64,000 nt of DNA from Oxalobacteraceae bacterium (GTDB taxonomy: Bacteria > Pseudomonadota > Gammaproteobacteria > Burkholderiales > Burkholderiaceae_D). The stretch covers positions 1,445 to 65,444 of the forward strand of contig JAJTGE010000001.1 in the NCBI GenBank assembly GCA_021298555.1. The letters run 5' to 3'. How positions within the stretch are numbered: position 1 is the stretch's first letter; every line of letters begins with the position of its first letter. This document shows positions 8,166 through 17,211 of this stretch, in pieces. The position numbers were made by a program, and so were the translations under genes. Under the pieces are notes generated by a model. That model saw only the letters and a program-made list of their open reading frames with translations, had not been told where the DNA came from and made no database searches.

Positions 8166-9436
8166 TGCAATTCATCCTCTTGGTAATAATCGATCATTAA
8201 CATAACCCCAGCGGTGCCCACCACGGCTCCGAACATCACATAAAAAGCGGGGGCTAGGGGATTGCCGGTTACGCGTATCAACCATGTCACTATCAATTGC
8301 GCAAATCCACCAAACAGCATGACTGCAAAGTTATAAGCCAACGCTAACCCAGTGGAGCGTGTATGAACCGGAAACTGTTCAGCCAATGCTGTTGATATAG
8401 GACCAAAAGCAATCGCCACCGTGGTACACAAAATTATTTGCATGATGGCCAAACGCAAGGCCGTGGGGTCTGCCTGCAACCAGGCAAATAAGGGATAAGG
8501 CAACACAAAAAAACACAGCATGGCGACGAGCAAAATGGGTTTGCGACCTATGCGGTCACTCAACACACCAAAAAAAGGAATAGCTACTGTCAGGCACAGT
8601 AGTCCGGCCACTTGCGCTGTAAAGGCATCGCCTAACGGTATCTTTAATTGCGTTTTTGCGTAGGTGGGCATGTATATCAGCACCACGTAATACATGATGG
8701 TGCCTGCCACGACCAAACCAAAACATGCCATCAGGCTGCGCCTGTGATCTCTCCACAGACCCGCTAGGCTAACTGGCTCAGGATGCGACTGGCTAGCTTC
8801 TAAAAAGGCTTCTGTCTCGTCGAGATAGCGTCGTATGTATAAACCAACGGGGCCTATTAACAAACCAAATAAAAAGGGAATACGCCAGCCCCAGCTATCG
8901 ACTTGCTCTGGTGTTAAGCCCTGCGTAATCAACATACCTGCTGCTGCACCTGCCAGTGCTGCCAGACTTTGACCAACCATTTGCAGCGAGCCAAAAAATC
9001 CGCGTCGGCCAGCCGGTGCACTCTCAACTAAAAACGATGTCGCGCTGGCGAATTCTCCACCGGTGGCCATACCTTGTAACAATCGCGCTAACAAAATAAT
9101 AAGGGGTGCTGCGACACCTATAGCGGCATAGGTCGGTGCAAACGCCATCATGGCAACTGAAATGGTCATCAACAAAATGATGAGTTGCAAAGCCGCTTTG
9201 CGTCCTTTTCTGTCGGCATACATACCTATCAGGACACCACCTACCGGCCGCATGAAAAAACCGACACCAAAGGTCACCATGGTCAATAACAGTGAGGCGT
9301 ATTCGCTCTCGGCTGGGAAAAACAAGCGCGAGATAATCACGGTCAGAAAACCGTACACAACAAAGTCATACCATTCGAGTGCATTGCCAATAACGGCAGC
9401 AACGATCTGGCGCAGGGCAACGGGTTTGGTTTGCAT
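8162..9436 (-). CDS. MFS transporter, metabolite:H+ symporter (MHS) family
   Basis: This 424-residue, 12-helix major facilitator protein opens with GNALEWYDFVVYGFL, a hallmark of the metabolite:H+ symporter group (ProP, KgtP, ShiA and citrate relatives). The loop 2-3 motif GVLIGMYADRKGRKAAL and its echo GVLSDRIGRKPILL between helices 8 and 9 are intact. It should import a small organic acid or osmolyte with protons. The substrate is unknown. It heads a two-gene unit with the methyltransferase. Confidence 0.87.
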   Translation of the reverse strand: MQTKPVALRQIVAAVIGNALEWYDFVVYGFLTVIISRLFFPAESEYASLLLTMVTFGVGFFMRPVGGVLIGMYADRKGRKAALQLIILLMTISVAMMAFAPTYAAIGVAAPLIILLARLLQGMATGGEFASATSFLVESAPAGRRGFFGSLQMVGQSLAALAGAAAGMLITQGLTPEQVDSWGWRIPFLFGLLIGPVGLYIRRYLDETEAFLEASQSHPEPVSLAGLWRDHRRSLMACFGLVVAGTIMYYVVLIYMPTYAKTQLKIPLGDAFTAQVAGLLCLTVAIPFFGVLSDRIGRKPILLVAMLCFFVLPYPLFAWLQADPTALRLAIMQIILCTTVAIAFGPISTALAEQFPVHTRSTGLALAYNFAVMLFGGFAQLIVTWLIRVTGNPLAPAFYVMFGAVVGTAGVMLMIDYYQEDELQ

Positions 9437-9583
9437 AAGCTATGGTTATTAAAAATCGTATCGGATGGGGTTGCTAAAGTTTAGGCTGCCCCCTGCATGG
9501 TAACCGAGGCCAGAGTTAGGGTACACGGACAAGAATCCGTTACACTTCACCACTTCTCATACAGCGCAGCGCAGGAGTGTTAT

Positions 9584-10174
9584 ATGCCTTTATTAATTGT
9601 AGGACTGATACTTTTTATTGCAGCGCATTCCACCCGTATTTTTACCGATGACTGGCGCTCACAGATGATGGAGCGACTAGGCGAAAAACGCTGGAAACTT
9701 CTGAATGCTTTAGTGTCGATAGCTGGCTTTGGGCTGATCGTGATCGGTTACGGACAAGCGCGGCTGGCACCCATACCCCTGTGGGAACCGCCTGTTGCCG
9801 CCCGCAATATTGCGCTAGTACTTAATTTATTAGCCTTCTTCTTACTCGCAGCCGCCTACGTACCACGTAACATCATCAAAGCAAAGATTGGTCATCCTAT
9901 GGTGGCGGGCGTCAAAATCTGGGCGTTGGCGCATCTGCTTTCGAATGGCAACCTGGCTGATGTGATTTTATTCGGCAGCTTGTTAGTGTGGGCGGTGCTG
10001 ACTTTTCGTGCCTCACGCAAGCGCGATCGCATGAACGAAGTGGAGTACCCTGCTGGAACGGTTTTGGGTACCCGGGTCACGCTGGCTGTTGGCGCTATCG
10101 TCTGGTATGTTTTTCTACAATGGTTGCATGTGCAGTGGATAGGTGTGAGCCCACTGGGCGCCATGGCGTCTTGA
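9584..10174 (+). CDS. NnrU family membrane protein
   Basis: This roughly 196-residue polytopic protein matches the NnrU family, whose members are often found near nitric-oxide reduction or carotenoid/isomerase-like functions. The ORF track starts at 9497, but the conserved N-terminus MPLLIVGLILFIAAHSTRIF begins at the ATG at 9584. That ATG follows a CAGGAG ribosome site, so I trim 29 codons. Conserved stretches include HPMVAGVKIWALAHLLSNG, with a histidine pair in membrane helices typical of the family. No denitrification gene lies nearby, so no pathway is assigned. Confidence 0.8.
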   Translation: MPLLIVGLILFIAAHSTRIFTDDWRSQMMERLGEKRWKLLNALVSIAGFGLIVIGYGQARLAPIPLWEPPVAARNIALVLNLLAFFLLAAAYVPRNIIKAKIGHPMVAGVKIWALAHLLSNGNLADVILFGSLLVWAVLTFRASRKRDRMNEVEYPAGTVLGTRVTLAVGAIVWYVFLQWLHVQWIGVSPLGAMAS

Positions 10175-10200
10175 TGCACGACTGAGCAGCAACGTTCAAC

Positions 10201-10626
10201 TCATGAGCACTGCAGTCGTATCGATTCAGGTATGGGCAGTGCACGAATGCCACCACCCTCTTTTTCAGCGGCGAAAATTCTGACTTCCTTGCATGTCATG
10301 ATCTCCACATCTCCACGCATGATGCGGTAGGTCTGCACAAAACTCTTATTGCGCCATTCAGTAATCGAGGTATGAATTTCCAGCACATCACCGTAGCTGG
10401 CAGTACTCATAAAGCTGGCTTGCGTATCGACCAAGGGCGTGCCGATACATCCTAGGGTCTTGGCTGTTTCATGCCAGGGCGGCACACCGCATTGAATAAA
10501 AAAATGACGTGACGCAGCGTCTATCCAGCGAAAAAAATTAGGAAACCAAACAATACGTGCAGGATCGCAATCACCAAATTCAACGTTTACGGTATAGACC
10601 ACCGTCTTACTCAACTTAGTTTCCAT
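10201..10626 (-). CDS. Acyl-CoA thioesterase, 4-hydroxybenzoyl-CoA thioesterase-like (hotdog fold)
   Basis: This 141-residue hotdog-fold thioesterase has the active-site stretch VEFGDCDPARIVWFPNFFRW, in which the Asp of the DCDPA(R/G) motif is the family's catalytic residue. The length fits the family. The gene lies 9 bases after the ferredoxin oxidoreductase beta-subunit gene. It may therefore hydrolyse an aryl-acetyl- or aroyl-CoA made by that enzyme, but this pairing is inferred from neighbourhood only. Confidence 0.85.
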   Translation of the reverse strand: METKLSKTVVYTVNVEFGDCDPARIVWFPNFFRWIDAASRHFFIQCGVPPWHETAKTLGCIGTPLVDTQASFMSTASYGDVLEIHTSITEWRNKSFVQTYRIMRGDVEIMTCKEVRIFAAEKEGGGIRALPIPESIRLQCS

Positions 10627-10635
10627 AAATTAGTA

Positions 10636-12237
10636 TTAGTTAGTATTTTTTGTTCGTGGCATCCAGCGTATAGGCTGGGCCTTGATAGGTCGGGCTGGCG
10701 CACCTAATTCTTTCAAGACGCGATCAAGCTGTGTGCCAGCCTCATCCGTGAGCGCTGCCTCACGCGCACGACGTATTGCATCTGCGCGCACTGCAGGCGT
10801 TGTGTGCTCGGTAGTAGCCACATGCCGCATCACATGCAATACATGGTCTCGAGAGCGCTCATTGGTGGCGCCATAGCCTTTCATTAACCTGCCGCACAGC
10901 GCCAGTTCATAACCAAGCTGAGTGTCCTCTGCCATGCCTGCTATGACAGCTGACAACCATTCTTCTATAAGGGTTTGCTCTTGTGCGTAACGTATACCAA
11001 AGCGGCGGATATATTTACATGCTGCGATTAAACGTAACAGCGCCGTACCCAGTACTGTGTGCGAAGCGAGTTTGACAGGCATAGACCACGCCTCTTTGCC
11101 TTCGGCTAGTCGCTGCTGATCCCAGGCTAGTAATCGATCAGCAACAGGCTTGGGCAGTAAACCAGCGATTTCTGGAATGCCGGGTTTAAAGTGTTCATAG
11201 ACCGCGAGTACATCGCTAGGTTTAACACGGGCTTCATGACGTACACGCTCACGCCGCGATGCACGACTTTTTAAATCTGCTACACGCACTATGTCATCAA
11301 ACGACATCCACAACGCCAACCAACGCGACATTTCACGTGTCGTTTGAAATCCATTCTGTGACGCAGTATCAGCACGACGCTCTGCATCAAGCACGCTTTG
11401 CACACGCGATAAATACAGTTGGCCGTAGGCCTTGTCCTGGTAATCATTCACTCTGTCATAGCCCAAACTTAGCATGTCCATTATTTCTATTGGAAAGCCT
11501 GACAGCTCAGGTAATTTTTTTTCGGTATCACCAATCAAATTGATCAGTTGCTGTGCTTGTGCAGCTTGCTGGTTTTTTTGTGCAATCATTTGCCAAGCTG
11601 CTGCAAAGCCATGCAGGCTGGCTTGCGCGCCACGGCCGCCTTCGCGTATGACTTCTTCACACAAAGCACGATCGAATGGCAGCACACCACTCGCAGCCAA
11701 CGCACCCAACATGACAGCACTCACCACGGTGGCATTATCAGCTGCCACACGCTGCATATCGAAGGCATGATGCACGCGACTAACTGACTGCACCAGCGCA
11801 AGCAACGCGGAGGTGTCGAGCCGACCGTCTCCCATAATCGTGCGTTCAGCCGTGGTGAGGGTGCGCGACGTCGAGGTAATAAACACCGTGCGATCTGACG
11901 AAGGCAAACCATTGCTTGCGCATCGCGCTGCTTCTAACAACTCTGAAGCAATTACCACATCGAGCGCACCCGGAATCGGATTCAGACTAAACACGGGTTT
12001 GCGCCCTGCGAGCTGCTCGATAGGCACAGGGTATAACTCGAAAAAATAGGTGGTTGCACCGGTGCGTTGAGCCACGCCAGGAATCGAGGTGGCTAGCGCA
12101 GCGTAACCTGCTTTGCGTGCGATATCCATTAACCAATCGCTCAGCACACCGCCGCCCTCACCACCTAAGGCACAAATCAATACCGATAAAGGACGCGCTG
12201 CGTGGCTAGTAGAGTTGATCATGGGTGTCACGCTCAT
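10636..12237 (-). CDS. iorB: Indolepyruvate:ferredoxin oxidoreductase, beta subunit (extended type)
   Basis: This 533-residue protein has an N-terminal pyruvate:ferredoxin oxidoreductase gamma-type domain (about residues 15-210, starting LICALGGEGGGVLSDWLMDI) followed by a roughly 300-residue helical extension. The extension is as expected for the long proteobacterial IorB form. With IorA it converts aryl-pyruvates from aromatic amino acid transamination to aryl-acetyl-CoA, passing electrons to ferredoxin. Its start overlaps the iorA stop by four bases (ATGA), so the subunits are coupled. Confidence 0.87.
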   Translation of the reverse strand: MSVTPMINSTSHAARPLSVLICALGGEGGGVLSDWLMDIARKAGYAALATSIPGVAQRTGATTYFFELYPVPIEQLAGRKPVFSLNPIPGALDVVIASELLEAARCASNGLPSSDRTVFITSTSRTLTTAERTIMGDGRLDTSALLALVQSVSRVHHAFDMQRVAADNATVVSAVMLGALAASGVLPFDRALCEEVIREGGRGAQASLHGFAAAWQMIAQKNQQAAQAQQLINLIGDTEKKLPELSGFPIEIMDMLSLGYDRVNDYQDKAYGQLYLSRVQSVLDAERRADTASQNGFQTTREMSRWLALWMSFDDIVRVADLKSRASRRERVRHEARVKPSDVLAVYEHFKPGIPEIAGLLPKPVADRLLAWDQQRLAEGKEAWSMPVKLASHTVLGTALLRLIAACKYIRRFGIRYAQEQTLIEEWLSAVIAGMAEDTQLGYELALCGRLMKGYGATNERSRDHVLHVMRHVATTEHTTPAVRADAIRRAREAALTDEAGTQLDRVLKELGAPARPIKAQPIRWMPRTKNTN

Positions 12238-14387
12238 GCAGGCTGCAACAAGCGCAGCATGCGTTGCCGGACACCTGACAGGAGTTTTTCATGCCAGTGC
12301 GGATTTTGTATGACTTCGGCACGATAAAAACTCGGACACAAGGTCGCCGCATGGGCGTTTTCACCGCACAGCCCGCATCCTACGCAGCCATCAATAACCG
12401 TCGCTACCGGATCAACTTTGAGGGGATCGGGATTGTCTTTCAATGTGAGAGTAGGACACGCTGACAATCGTATACACGCATGATCACCATTGCAAACATC
12501 GTCATCGATACCGTATTTCACACGCATGACACGCTGACCGCGTGACAGTAAATCCGCTAGCCAGGGTCGTATACGACGTTGACGTTCTAGTTGGCATTCG
12601 CCTTCGGCGATGATGACTTTTAAACCATTGAAGTCGGTGGTGAGAGCTTCTTTGAGTACATCACGCATAGTGGCTACCCGATAGGAATGCACGGTACGCA
12701 TCCACTGCACACCGATACCAGCAAGGGTATCTTCTATGGTTCGATTATTTGCAGTAAGGCTGGCTAGCTTGTCGTGTGTTTGTGTTTTTAATTGAGTAGT
12801 AGGCGTAGAAATAATATCTTGCGTGCCAGTAGCCGAGGTATAGCCATTTTTAAAAATCAATAGCACTGCATCGTCACCATTAAATAGTGCTGACTGAACA
12901 CCGGTGAGTAAACCGTTATGCCAAAAACCGCCATCACCCATAATCGATAGCACGCGTCGTTGCATCATGGGTGATACGCCTGCGCGGCTGGCTAAACTCA
13001 TGCCATAACCGAGTATGGAATGCCCCATAGAAAACGGTTCGAAAGTGGCAAACGAATGACAACCTATATCCGCTGCAATATGAACTTCACCCACATCTTT
13101 TTGCGCTAACTTCAGTGCTGAAAATACGGGACGCTCTGGACAGCCTATGCAAAAACCCGGTGGGCGTGCCGGCAAGGTTTGATCAAGCTTGGAAGCCATA
13201 CTGTTTCTGCGCGCAACTGTTGCATCAAGTGCAGCTTTGACTTGCATGGTGTCGATAGCTGGCAAATGCTGCGCAAAAAACTGCTGCAATCCACCCATCA
13301 TGACTTCAGGGGTGAGTTCACCGGCAACAGGCAACATATCTTTGCCATGCAATCGCGTAGGTAATTCACGCCTGTTTAATAGCGTTGCTATTTCTTGTTC
13401 TATGTATTCCGGTGCGCCCTCTTCCAATACCAGCACCGCTTTTTTATTTTCTACAAAGTGTGCAATTTGATCGGGCACCAAGGGATAGGTCACATTCAAT
13501 ACAAGTAATGGCACCTGCGTCTGGCCAAACGCATCGGCCAGACCAAATTGCTGCAATGAACGCAGCAAAGCATTACTCAACCCACCTTGAACGATGATGC
13601 CTACGGAGTCATGCTCGCCAGCGTGTAGTTCGTTGAGCTTATGATCGAGTATGTACTGACGTGCTGCAGGTAAGCGGTGTTCTATCTTGCGTTTTTCATG
13701 CCCAAACGTCACAGGAGGATGAGCCAAGCGTGAGTAATTAAATGGGGCTGGCTCACTCATGAGTGATTTTGTAGAAACGGCTGCAGTGCGATTGTCTTTG
13801 CACACAAAGCTGCCGCGTACATGGCAGGCACGTATGCGCAATTCCATCATGGCCGGCATATTTGATGCCTCCGACATGGCAAACGCATGCTCGACCATAT
13901 CCACCATCACGGACAATTCAGGACGTGGATCGAGCAGCAGCATGCAGGATTTCATGGCGTAAGCATGGGTACGTTCCTGCACCACCGATGCGCCCTCGCC
14001 ATAATCCTCGCCTATCACCATCAACACGCCGCCGGTGACGCCGGGAGACGATAGGTTAGCCAAAGCATCCGCTGCAACGTTGGTACCGACGATGGATTTC
14101 CAGGTCACCGCACCGCGCACCGGATAATGTATCGACGCCCCCAGCATGGCCGCGGCGGAGGCTTCATTTGAGCACGCCTCAACCCGCACTCCCAATTCGC
14201 CCACCAGCTCCCGCGCCTGCACCATCACATCGAGCAAGTGAGAGACCGGAGCGCCCTGATAGCCGCCTATGTAACTAACGCCCGATTGCAGCAAGGCCTT
14301 GGTGATGGCCAATATGCCCTCACCGTGGAATACCTCCCCCTCACCGAGCTTGAGCTGTTGAATTTGCTTCTTGAAGGAAATTTCCAT
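12234..14387 (-). CDS. iorA: Indolepyruvate:ferredoxin oxidoreductase, alpha subunit
   Basis: This 717-residue thiamine-diphosphate enzyme has an N-terminal pyrimidine-binding/transketolase-like domain (GGYQGAPVSHLLDVM, about 40-55). The TPP motif GDGGFWHNGLLTG ending in FKNGYTSATGTQ lies at about 470-515. Two C-terminal iron-sulfur regions follow (CNGDHACIRLSACP and CVGCGLCGENAHAATLCP). The first cluster region has only three obvious cysteines with non-classical spacing; the second has four. It is the first gene of the iorA-iorB-thioesterase unit. The substrate could equally be phenylpyruvate or 4-hydroxyphenylpyruvate. Confidence 0.88.
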   Translation of the reverse strand: MEISFKKQIQQLKLGEGEVFHGEGILAITKALLQSGVSYIGGYQGAPVSHLLDVMVQARELVGELGVRVEACSNEASAAAMLGASIHYPVRGAVTWKSIVGTNVAADALANLSSPGVTGGVLMVIGEDYGEGASVVQERTHAYAMKSCMLLLDPRPELSVMVDMVEHAFAMSEASNMPAMMELRIRACHVRGSFVCKDNRTAAVSTKSLMSEPAPFNYSRLAHPPVTFGHEKRKIEHRLPAARQYILDHKLNELHAGEHDSVGIIVQGGLSNALLRSLQQFGLADAFGQTQVPLLVLNVTYPLVPDQIAHFVENKKAVLVLEEGAPEYIEQEIATLLNRRELPTRLHGKDMLPVAGELTPEVMMGGLQQFFAQHLPAIDTMQVKAALDATVARRNSMASKLDQTLPARPPGFCIGCPERPVFSALKLAQKDVGEVHIAADIGCHSFATFEPFSMGHSILGYGMSLASRAGVSPMMQRRVLSIMGDGGFWHNGLLTGVQSALFNGDDAVLLIFKNGYTSATGTQDIISTPTTQLKTQTHDKLASLTANNRTIEDTLAGIGVQWMRTVHSYRVATMRDVLKEALTTDFNGLKVIIAEGECQLERQRRIRPWLADLLSRGQRVMRVKYGIDDDVCNGDHACIRLSACPTLTLKDNPDPLKVDPVATVIDGCVGCGLCGENAHAATLCPSFYRAEVIQNPHWHEKLLSGVRQRMLRLLQPA

Positions 14388-14693
14388 TATAAAAGGCGGG
14401 TAAGCACTACTTTAAGCGGCTAAAAAAGCCTCTGCCCAGACAAATTACCTGGAAGAAACCAGCGAAACTAAGCCACATCATAATCGGTCTCTACCCAAGT
14501 GAATACCTGAATCCTGAGCCGATTTGGAGGGATATGCCCTAGCCCAAAGAGACCAAATAAATGTCAAAAAAAGCAATTAAAAAGAAAAATTTGCTCTTCG
14601 GTAAACCTAGCTATATTATCCGGTCTAAATTGTGACTAATTAGTATTTATTCATTTAAATTGCTGTCTATTAAGACTCCTAAAGGAGAACCGA
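14388..14693. other. Divergent intergenic region with inverted repeat and possible promoter
   Basis: The 306 bases between iorA (minus) and the hydratase gene (plus) contain no ORF. The inverted repeat GGTCTCT (14486-14492) and AGAGACC (14548-14554) is separated by 55 bases and could be paired operator half-sites. A TATATT at 14612-14617 with TTTGCT 16 bases upstream is a possible sigma-70 promoter for the hydratase. All of this is weak. Confidence 0.35.
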
Positions 14694-15536
14694 ATGTTAA
14701 TGTCTACCCAAGCCAGTCGCTATGCTCACATGCTGCTCAAAGCACGTGACGCGGGTACGCTCATGGCGCCCCTGACCGACGAAACAGCTCTCAGTCTTGA
14801 AGATGCCTACGATATTGCCAAGTGCATACTCGATGCTCGTATTGCTCAGGGTGATGTGCCGGTGGGCCGCAAGATCGGTTTTTCCAACCGCAAAATGTGG
14901 CCGCTGTATGGAAAGACGGCACCCTTAACTGGGCCTATATGGTCAACCCTTTACGATAGCTCGGTGCACTTTGCTCTAGACAACAAGGCACTGCACAAAC
15001 TGACCAAGGCGCAACAACCCCGCATAGAACCCGAATTAGTGTTTAAGCTGGCCCGTACACCCGAGCCCGATGTGGACCTCGAAGGTTTAGGCGATTGTTT
15101 GGAATGGATGGCTCACGGTTTTGAAATTGTTATCTGCCCGTTTCGTAATTGGCAGTTTGAGCCGGCCGATGCAATTGCTGCCTTCGGTTTGCACAGAGCT
15201 TTAATAGTCGGCGAACCCAAGATGCTTTCACGCGAAAGCAAGCGACGTTTGCACACCGTATTAGCTGGAGCATCGATATCCCTGTCACGCTCCACTTCTG
15301 AATCAAGTGGACTGTGCGCTGCAGGTTTTGCTAAAGATGTGATGGACAGCCCACTGCACGCCTTACTGGCACTGCATCAAGAGCTGCAACAGCAAAACCA
15401 ATTCAAGCCATTGGAAGCAGGTGAGTTAATCACTACAGGAAGCTGGACCGATGCTCTGCCAGTCAAACGTGGCGAAGTATGGTCTAGCGCCTTTTCGCAA
15501 TTGAATTTGCCGGGTTTAAATCTGTCGCTGACTTAA
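14694..15536 (+). CDS. 2-keto-4-pentenoate hydratase / 2-oxohepta-3-ene-dioate hydratase-like protein
   Basis: This 280-residue protein matches the MhpD/HpcG group of the fumarylacetoacetate hydrolase superfamily. These enzymes hydrate 2-hydroxy-dienoates made by meta-cleavage pathways. Recognisable features are VGRKIGFSNRKMW, the metal-binding PRIEPELVFKL (Glu-x-Glu ligands), HGFEIV and the C-terminal GELITTGSWTDALPVKRGE. The ATG at 14694 has AAAGGAG six bases upstream, which decides the start. It is transcribed alone, convergent with the crotonase/CoA-transferase operon. No ring-cleavage dioxygenase is in the window, so the pathway is not certain. Confidence 0.82.
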   Translation: MLMSTQASRYAHMLLKARDAGTLMAPLTDETALSLEDAYDIAKCILDARIAQGDVPVGRKIGFSNRKMWPLYGKTAPLTGPIWSTLYDSSVHFALDNKALHKLTKAQQPRIEPELVFKLARTPEPDVDLEGLGDCLEWMAHGFEIVICPFRNWQFEPADAIAAFGLHRALIVGEPKMLSRESKRRLHTVLAGASISLSRSTSESSGLCAAGFAKDVMDSPLHALLALHQELQQQNQFKPLEAGELITTGSWTDALPVKRGEVWSSAFSQLNLPGLNLSLT

Positions 15537-15549
15537 AACGATTCAAGGT

Positions 15550-15574
15550 CGCGCTAAGCTTACTGCTTAGCGCG
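15550..15574. terminator. Perfect 10-bp hairpin between convergent genes
   Basis: CGCGCTAAGC and GCTTAGCGCG form a perfect 10-bp stem with a 5-base loop (TTACT). It overlaps the stop codon of the minus-strand crotonase. There is no long T-run. It is placed to insulate the hydratase from the crotonase operon. Confidence 0.6.
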
Positions 15575-16376
15575 GAAATACAGGTGCACGTTTTTCTTTG
15601 AATGCGAGCACACCCTCAGGAAACGTATCGCGATCTATCAATTCTTTCTGGCGCGCCCGTTCATAGTCCAACTGCTGTTGCAATGTGTTGGACAACGACT
15701 GATCAAACAGTGCACGAGTTTCTAATGCCGCATGCGCGGGCAAGCTGGCTAATCGCTTAGTGATGGCCTCGGCTTCTGCAGCCAGTTTATCGTCATCCAC
15801 GCACGACCAAATCATGCCCCACACAGCGGCTTGTTCGGCACTCACACGATTGCCTAGTAGTGTCATCGCTGCGCTGCGTCCTACACCTATTAAACGCGGC
15901 AATAACCAGCTACTACCCATGTCGGGAACTATACCCAGTGACGTCATGAATGGCAGATACACATAGGTGGAACGCGCTGCAATCACTATGTCTGCAGCAA
16001 AAGCTATACCTACGCTGCCACCTGCGACTGGGCCGTTCAGTATGGTCAAGACAGGAAACGGCAAATCGCGTAAGTCGGAGATTAAACGATTGTGACGCGT
16101 ACGCATTTGCGTATCTGTCCATTCGCCGCGTGTCAGATCACCTACATGCGTTTGCTCGGCATTCATGATGGAAAGATCTGCTCCGGCAGAAAATGCTTTT
16201 CCAGCACCTGTGAGCTGAAGTACACGTACGGTTTTGTCAGCGCGTAAACGATCAAAAGCATCAAATAGTCCATCCATGACTGCAATCGATAACGCATTTA
16301 ATCGAGCGGGCTCATTTAAGGTGAGTCTCGCTACGCCCTCATTGATCGTTAGAAGCACGGCATCATTAGAACTCAT
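15567..16376 (-). CDS. Enoyl-CoA hydratase/isomerase family protein (crotonase, Asp-type)
   Basis: This 269-residue crotonase-fold protein has the oxyanion-hole stretches GKAFSAGADLSIM (about 60-72) and LNGPVAGGSVGIAFAADI (about 112-130). The two catalytic glutamates of classical enoyl-CoA hydratase are absent: the first site reads GGSVGIA and the second LPFMTSLGIVPDMGSSW. The Asp in the VPD segment matches the PaaG-like isomerase pattern. It is therefore more likely a double-bond isomerase or another crotonase reaction than a plain hydratase. It is the last gene of the CaiB-crotonase-crotonase operon, 9 bases after its sister. Confidence 0.82.
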   Translation of the reverse strand: MSSNDAVLLTINEGVARLTLNEPARLNALSIAVMDGLFDAFDRLRADKTVRVLQLTGAGKAFSAGADLSIMNAEQTHVGDLTRGEWTDTQMRTRHNRLISDLRDLPFPVLTILNGPVAGGSVGIAFAADIVIAARSTYVYLPFMTSLGIVPDMGSSWLLPRLIGVGRSAAMTLLGNRVSAEQAAVWGMIWSCVDDDKLAAEAEAITKRLASLPAHAALETRALFDQSLSNTLQQQLDYERARQKELIDRDTFPEGVLAFKEKRAPVFPR

Positions 16377-16385
16377 GGTTAGGCC

Positions 16386-17195
16386 TTATTGATTGTTTTT
16401 AAATACCGGCACACGTTTTTGCAAATTTGCCGTGACCGCTTCTATCTGATGCTCAGCACCCAGCAACCGGGATTGCTCATCTGCCTCGGCAAGTAATAAA
16501 TCCTGATCTGATGCGATAGTCCAATGCCCCATCAAACGTTTGGCAGCACGTAAGGCTGTCGGGCTTTTTTGACACAACTCGCCGGCCATCGTCATTGCGA
16601 CAGCCAAAGGATCATCCACGACACGAGTGGCTAACCCTATTGATACGGCTTCAGTAGCATCGACGATTCTGCCGGTAAAAATTAATTCGCGTGCTATATC
16701 TTCGCGTACTAAGCCGCGCATTAGCACCATGCCAGCCATGTCAGGTATTAGGCCCCATTTGATTTCCATGACCGACATACGTGCATCCGGTGCTATCAAC
16801 CGTATATCCGCTCCCAAGGCTATCTGTATACCGCCACCAAATGCCACACCATGAATCGCTGCAATGACAGGAACTGGGATATCGCGCCACACCATGGCTA
16901 CCCGCTGAAACCGATTCGAGTCGCCATGCGTACGTTCTGATAAATTGGATACGACTAGCTTGCCCTCATCTGACTGCATCCGCAACAAACTATCAAGATC
17001 TATACCTGCACAAAAAGCACGGCCCTCACCACGCACGATGACTGCTCGAACCTGACTATCATTAACCAAGGATTCACCAACACGTATGATTTCATCGATT
17101 AATTCGGGCGATAGCGCATTCATTTTGTCCGGTCGGCTCAAGACGCATTCTGCTATTCCTTGCGGATGATGAATTAGTTTTACCAGTTCTGTCAT
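16386..17195 (-). CDS. Enoyl-CoA hydratase/isomerase family protein (crotonase)
   Basis: This is a 269-residue crotonase. Oxyanion-hole segments are GRAFCAGIDLDSLL and HGVAFGGGIQIALGADIRL. Of the two hydratase glutamates, the first is replaced (GGGIQIA), while a Glu is kept in SVMEIKWGLIPDMAG. An IPD aspartate like that of isomerases is also present, so hydratase and isomerase roles are both possible. It has the same length as, but only distant similarity to, the next gene and follows the CoA-transferase gene by 16 bases. The operon probably acts on a CoA-activated acid. Confidence 0.84.
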   Translation of the reverse strand: MTELVKLIHHPQGIAECVLSRPDKMNALSPELIDEIIRVGESLVNDSQVRAVIVRGEGRAFCAGIDLDSLLRMQSDEGKLVVSNLSERTHGDSNRFQRVAMVWRDIPVPVIAAIHGVAFGGGIQIALGADIRLIAPDARMSVMEIKWGLIPDMAGMVLMRGLVREDIARELIFTGRIVDATEAVSIGLATRVVDDPLAVAMTMAGELCQKSPTALRAAKRLMGHWTIASDQDLLLAEADEQSRLLGAEHQIEAVTANLQKRVPVFKNNQ

Positions 17196-17211
17196 GTGAT
17201 TATCGTTTCAA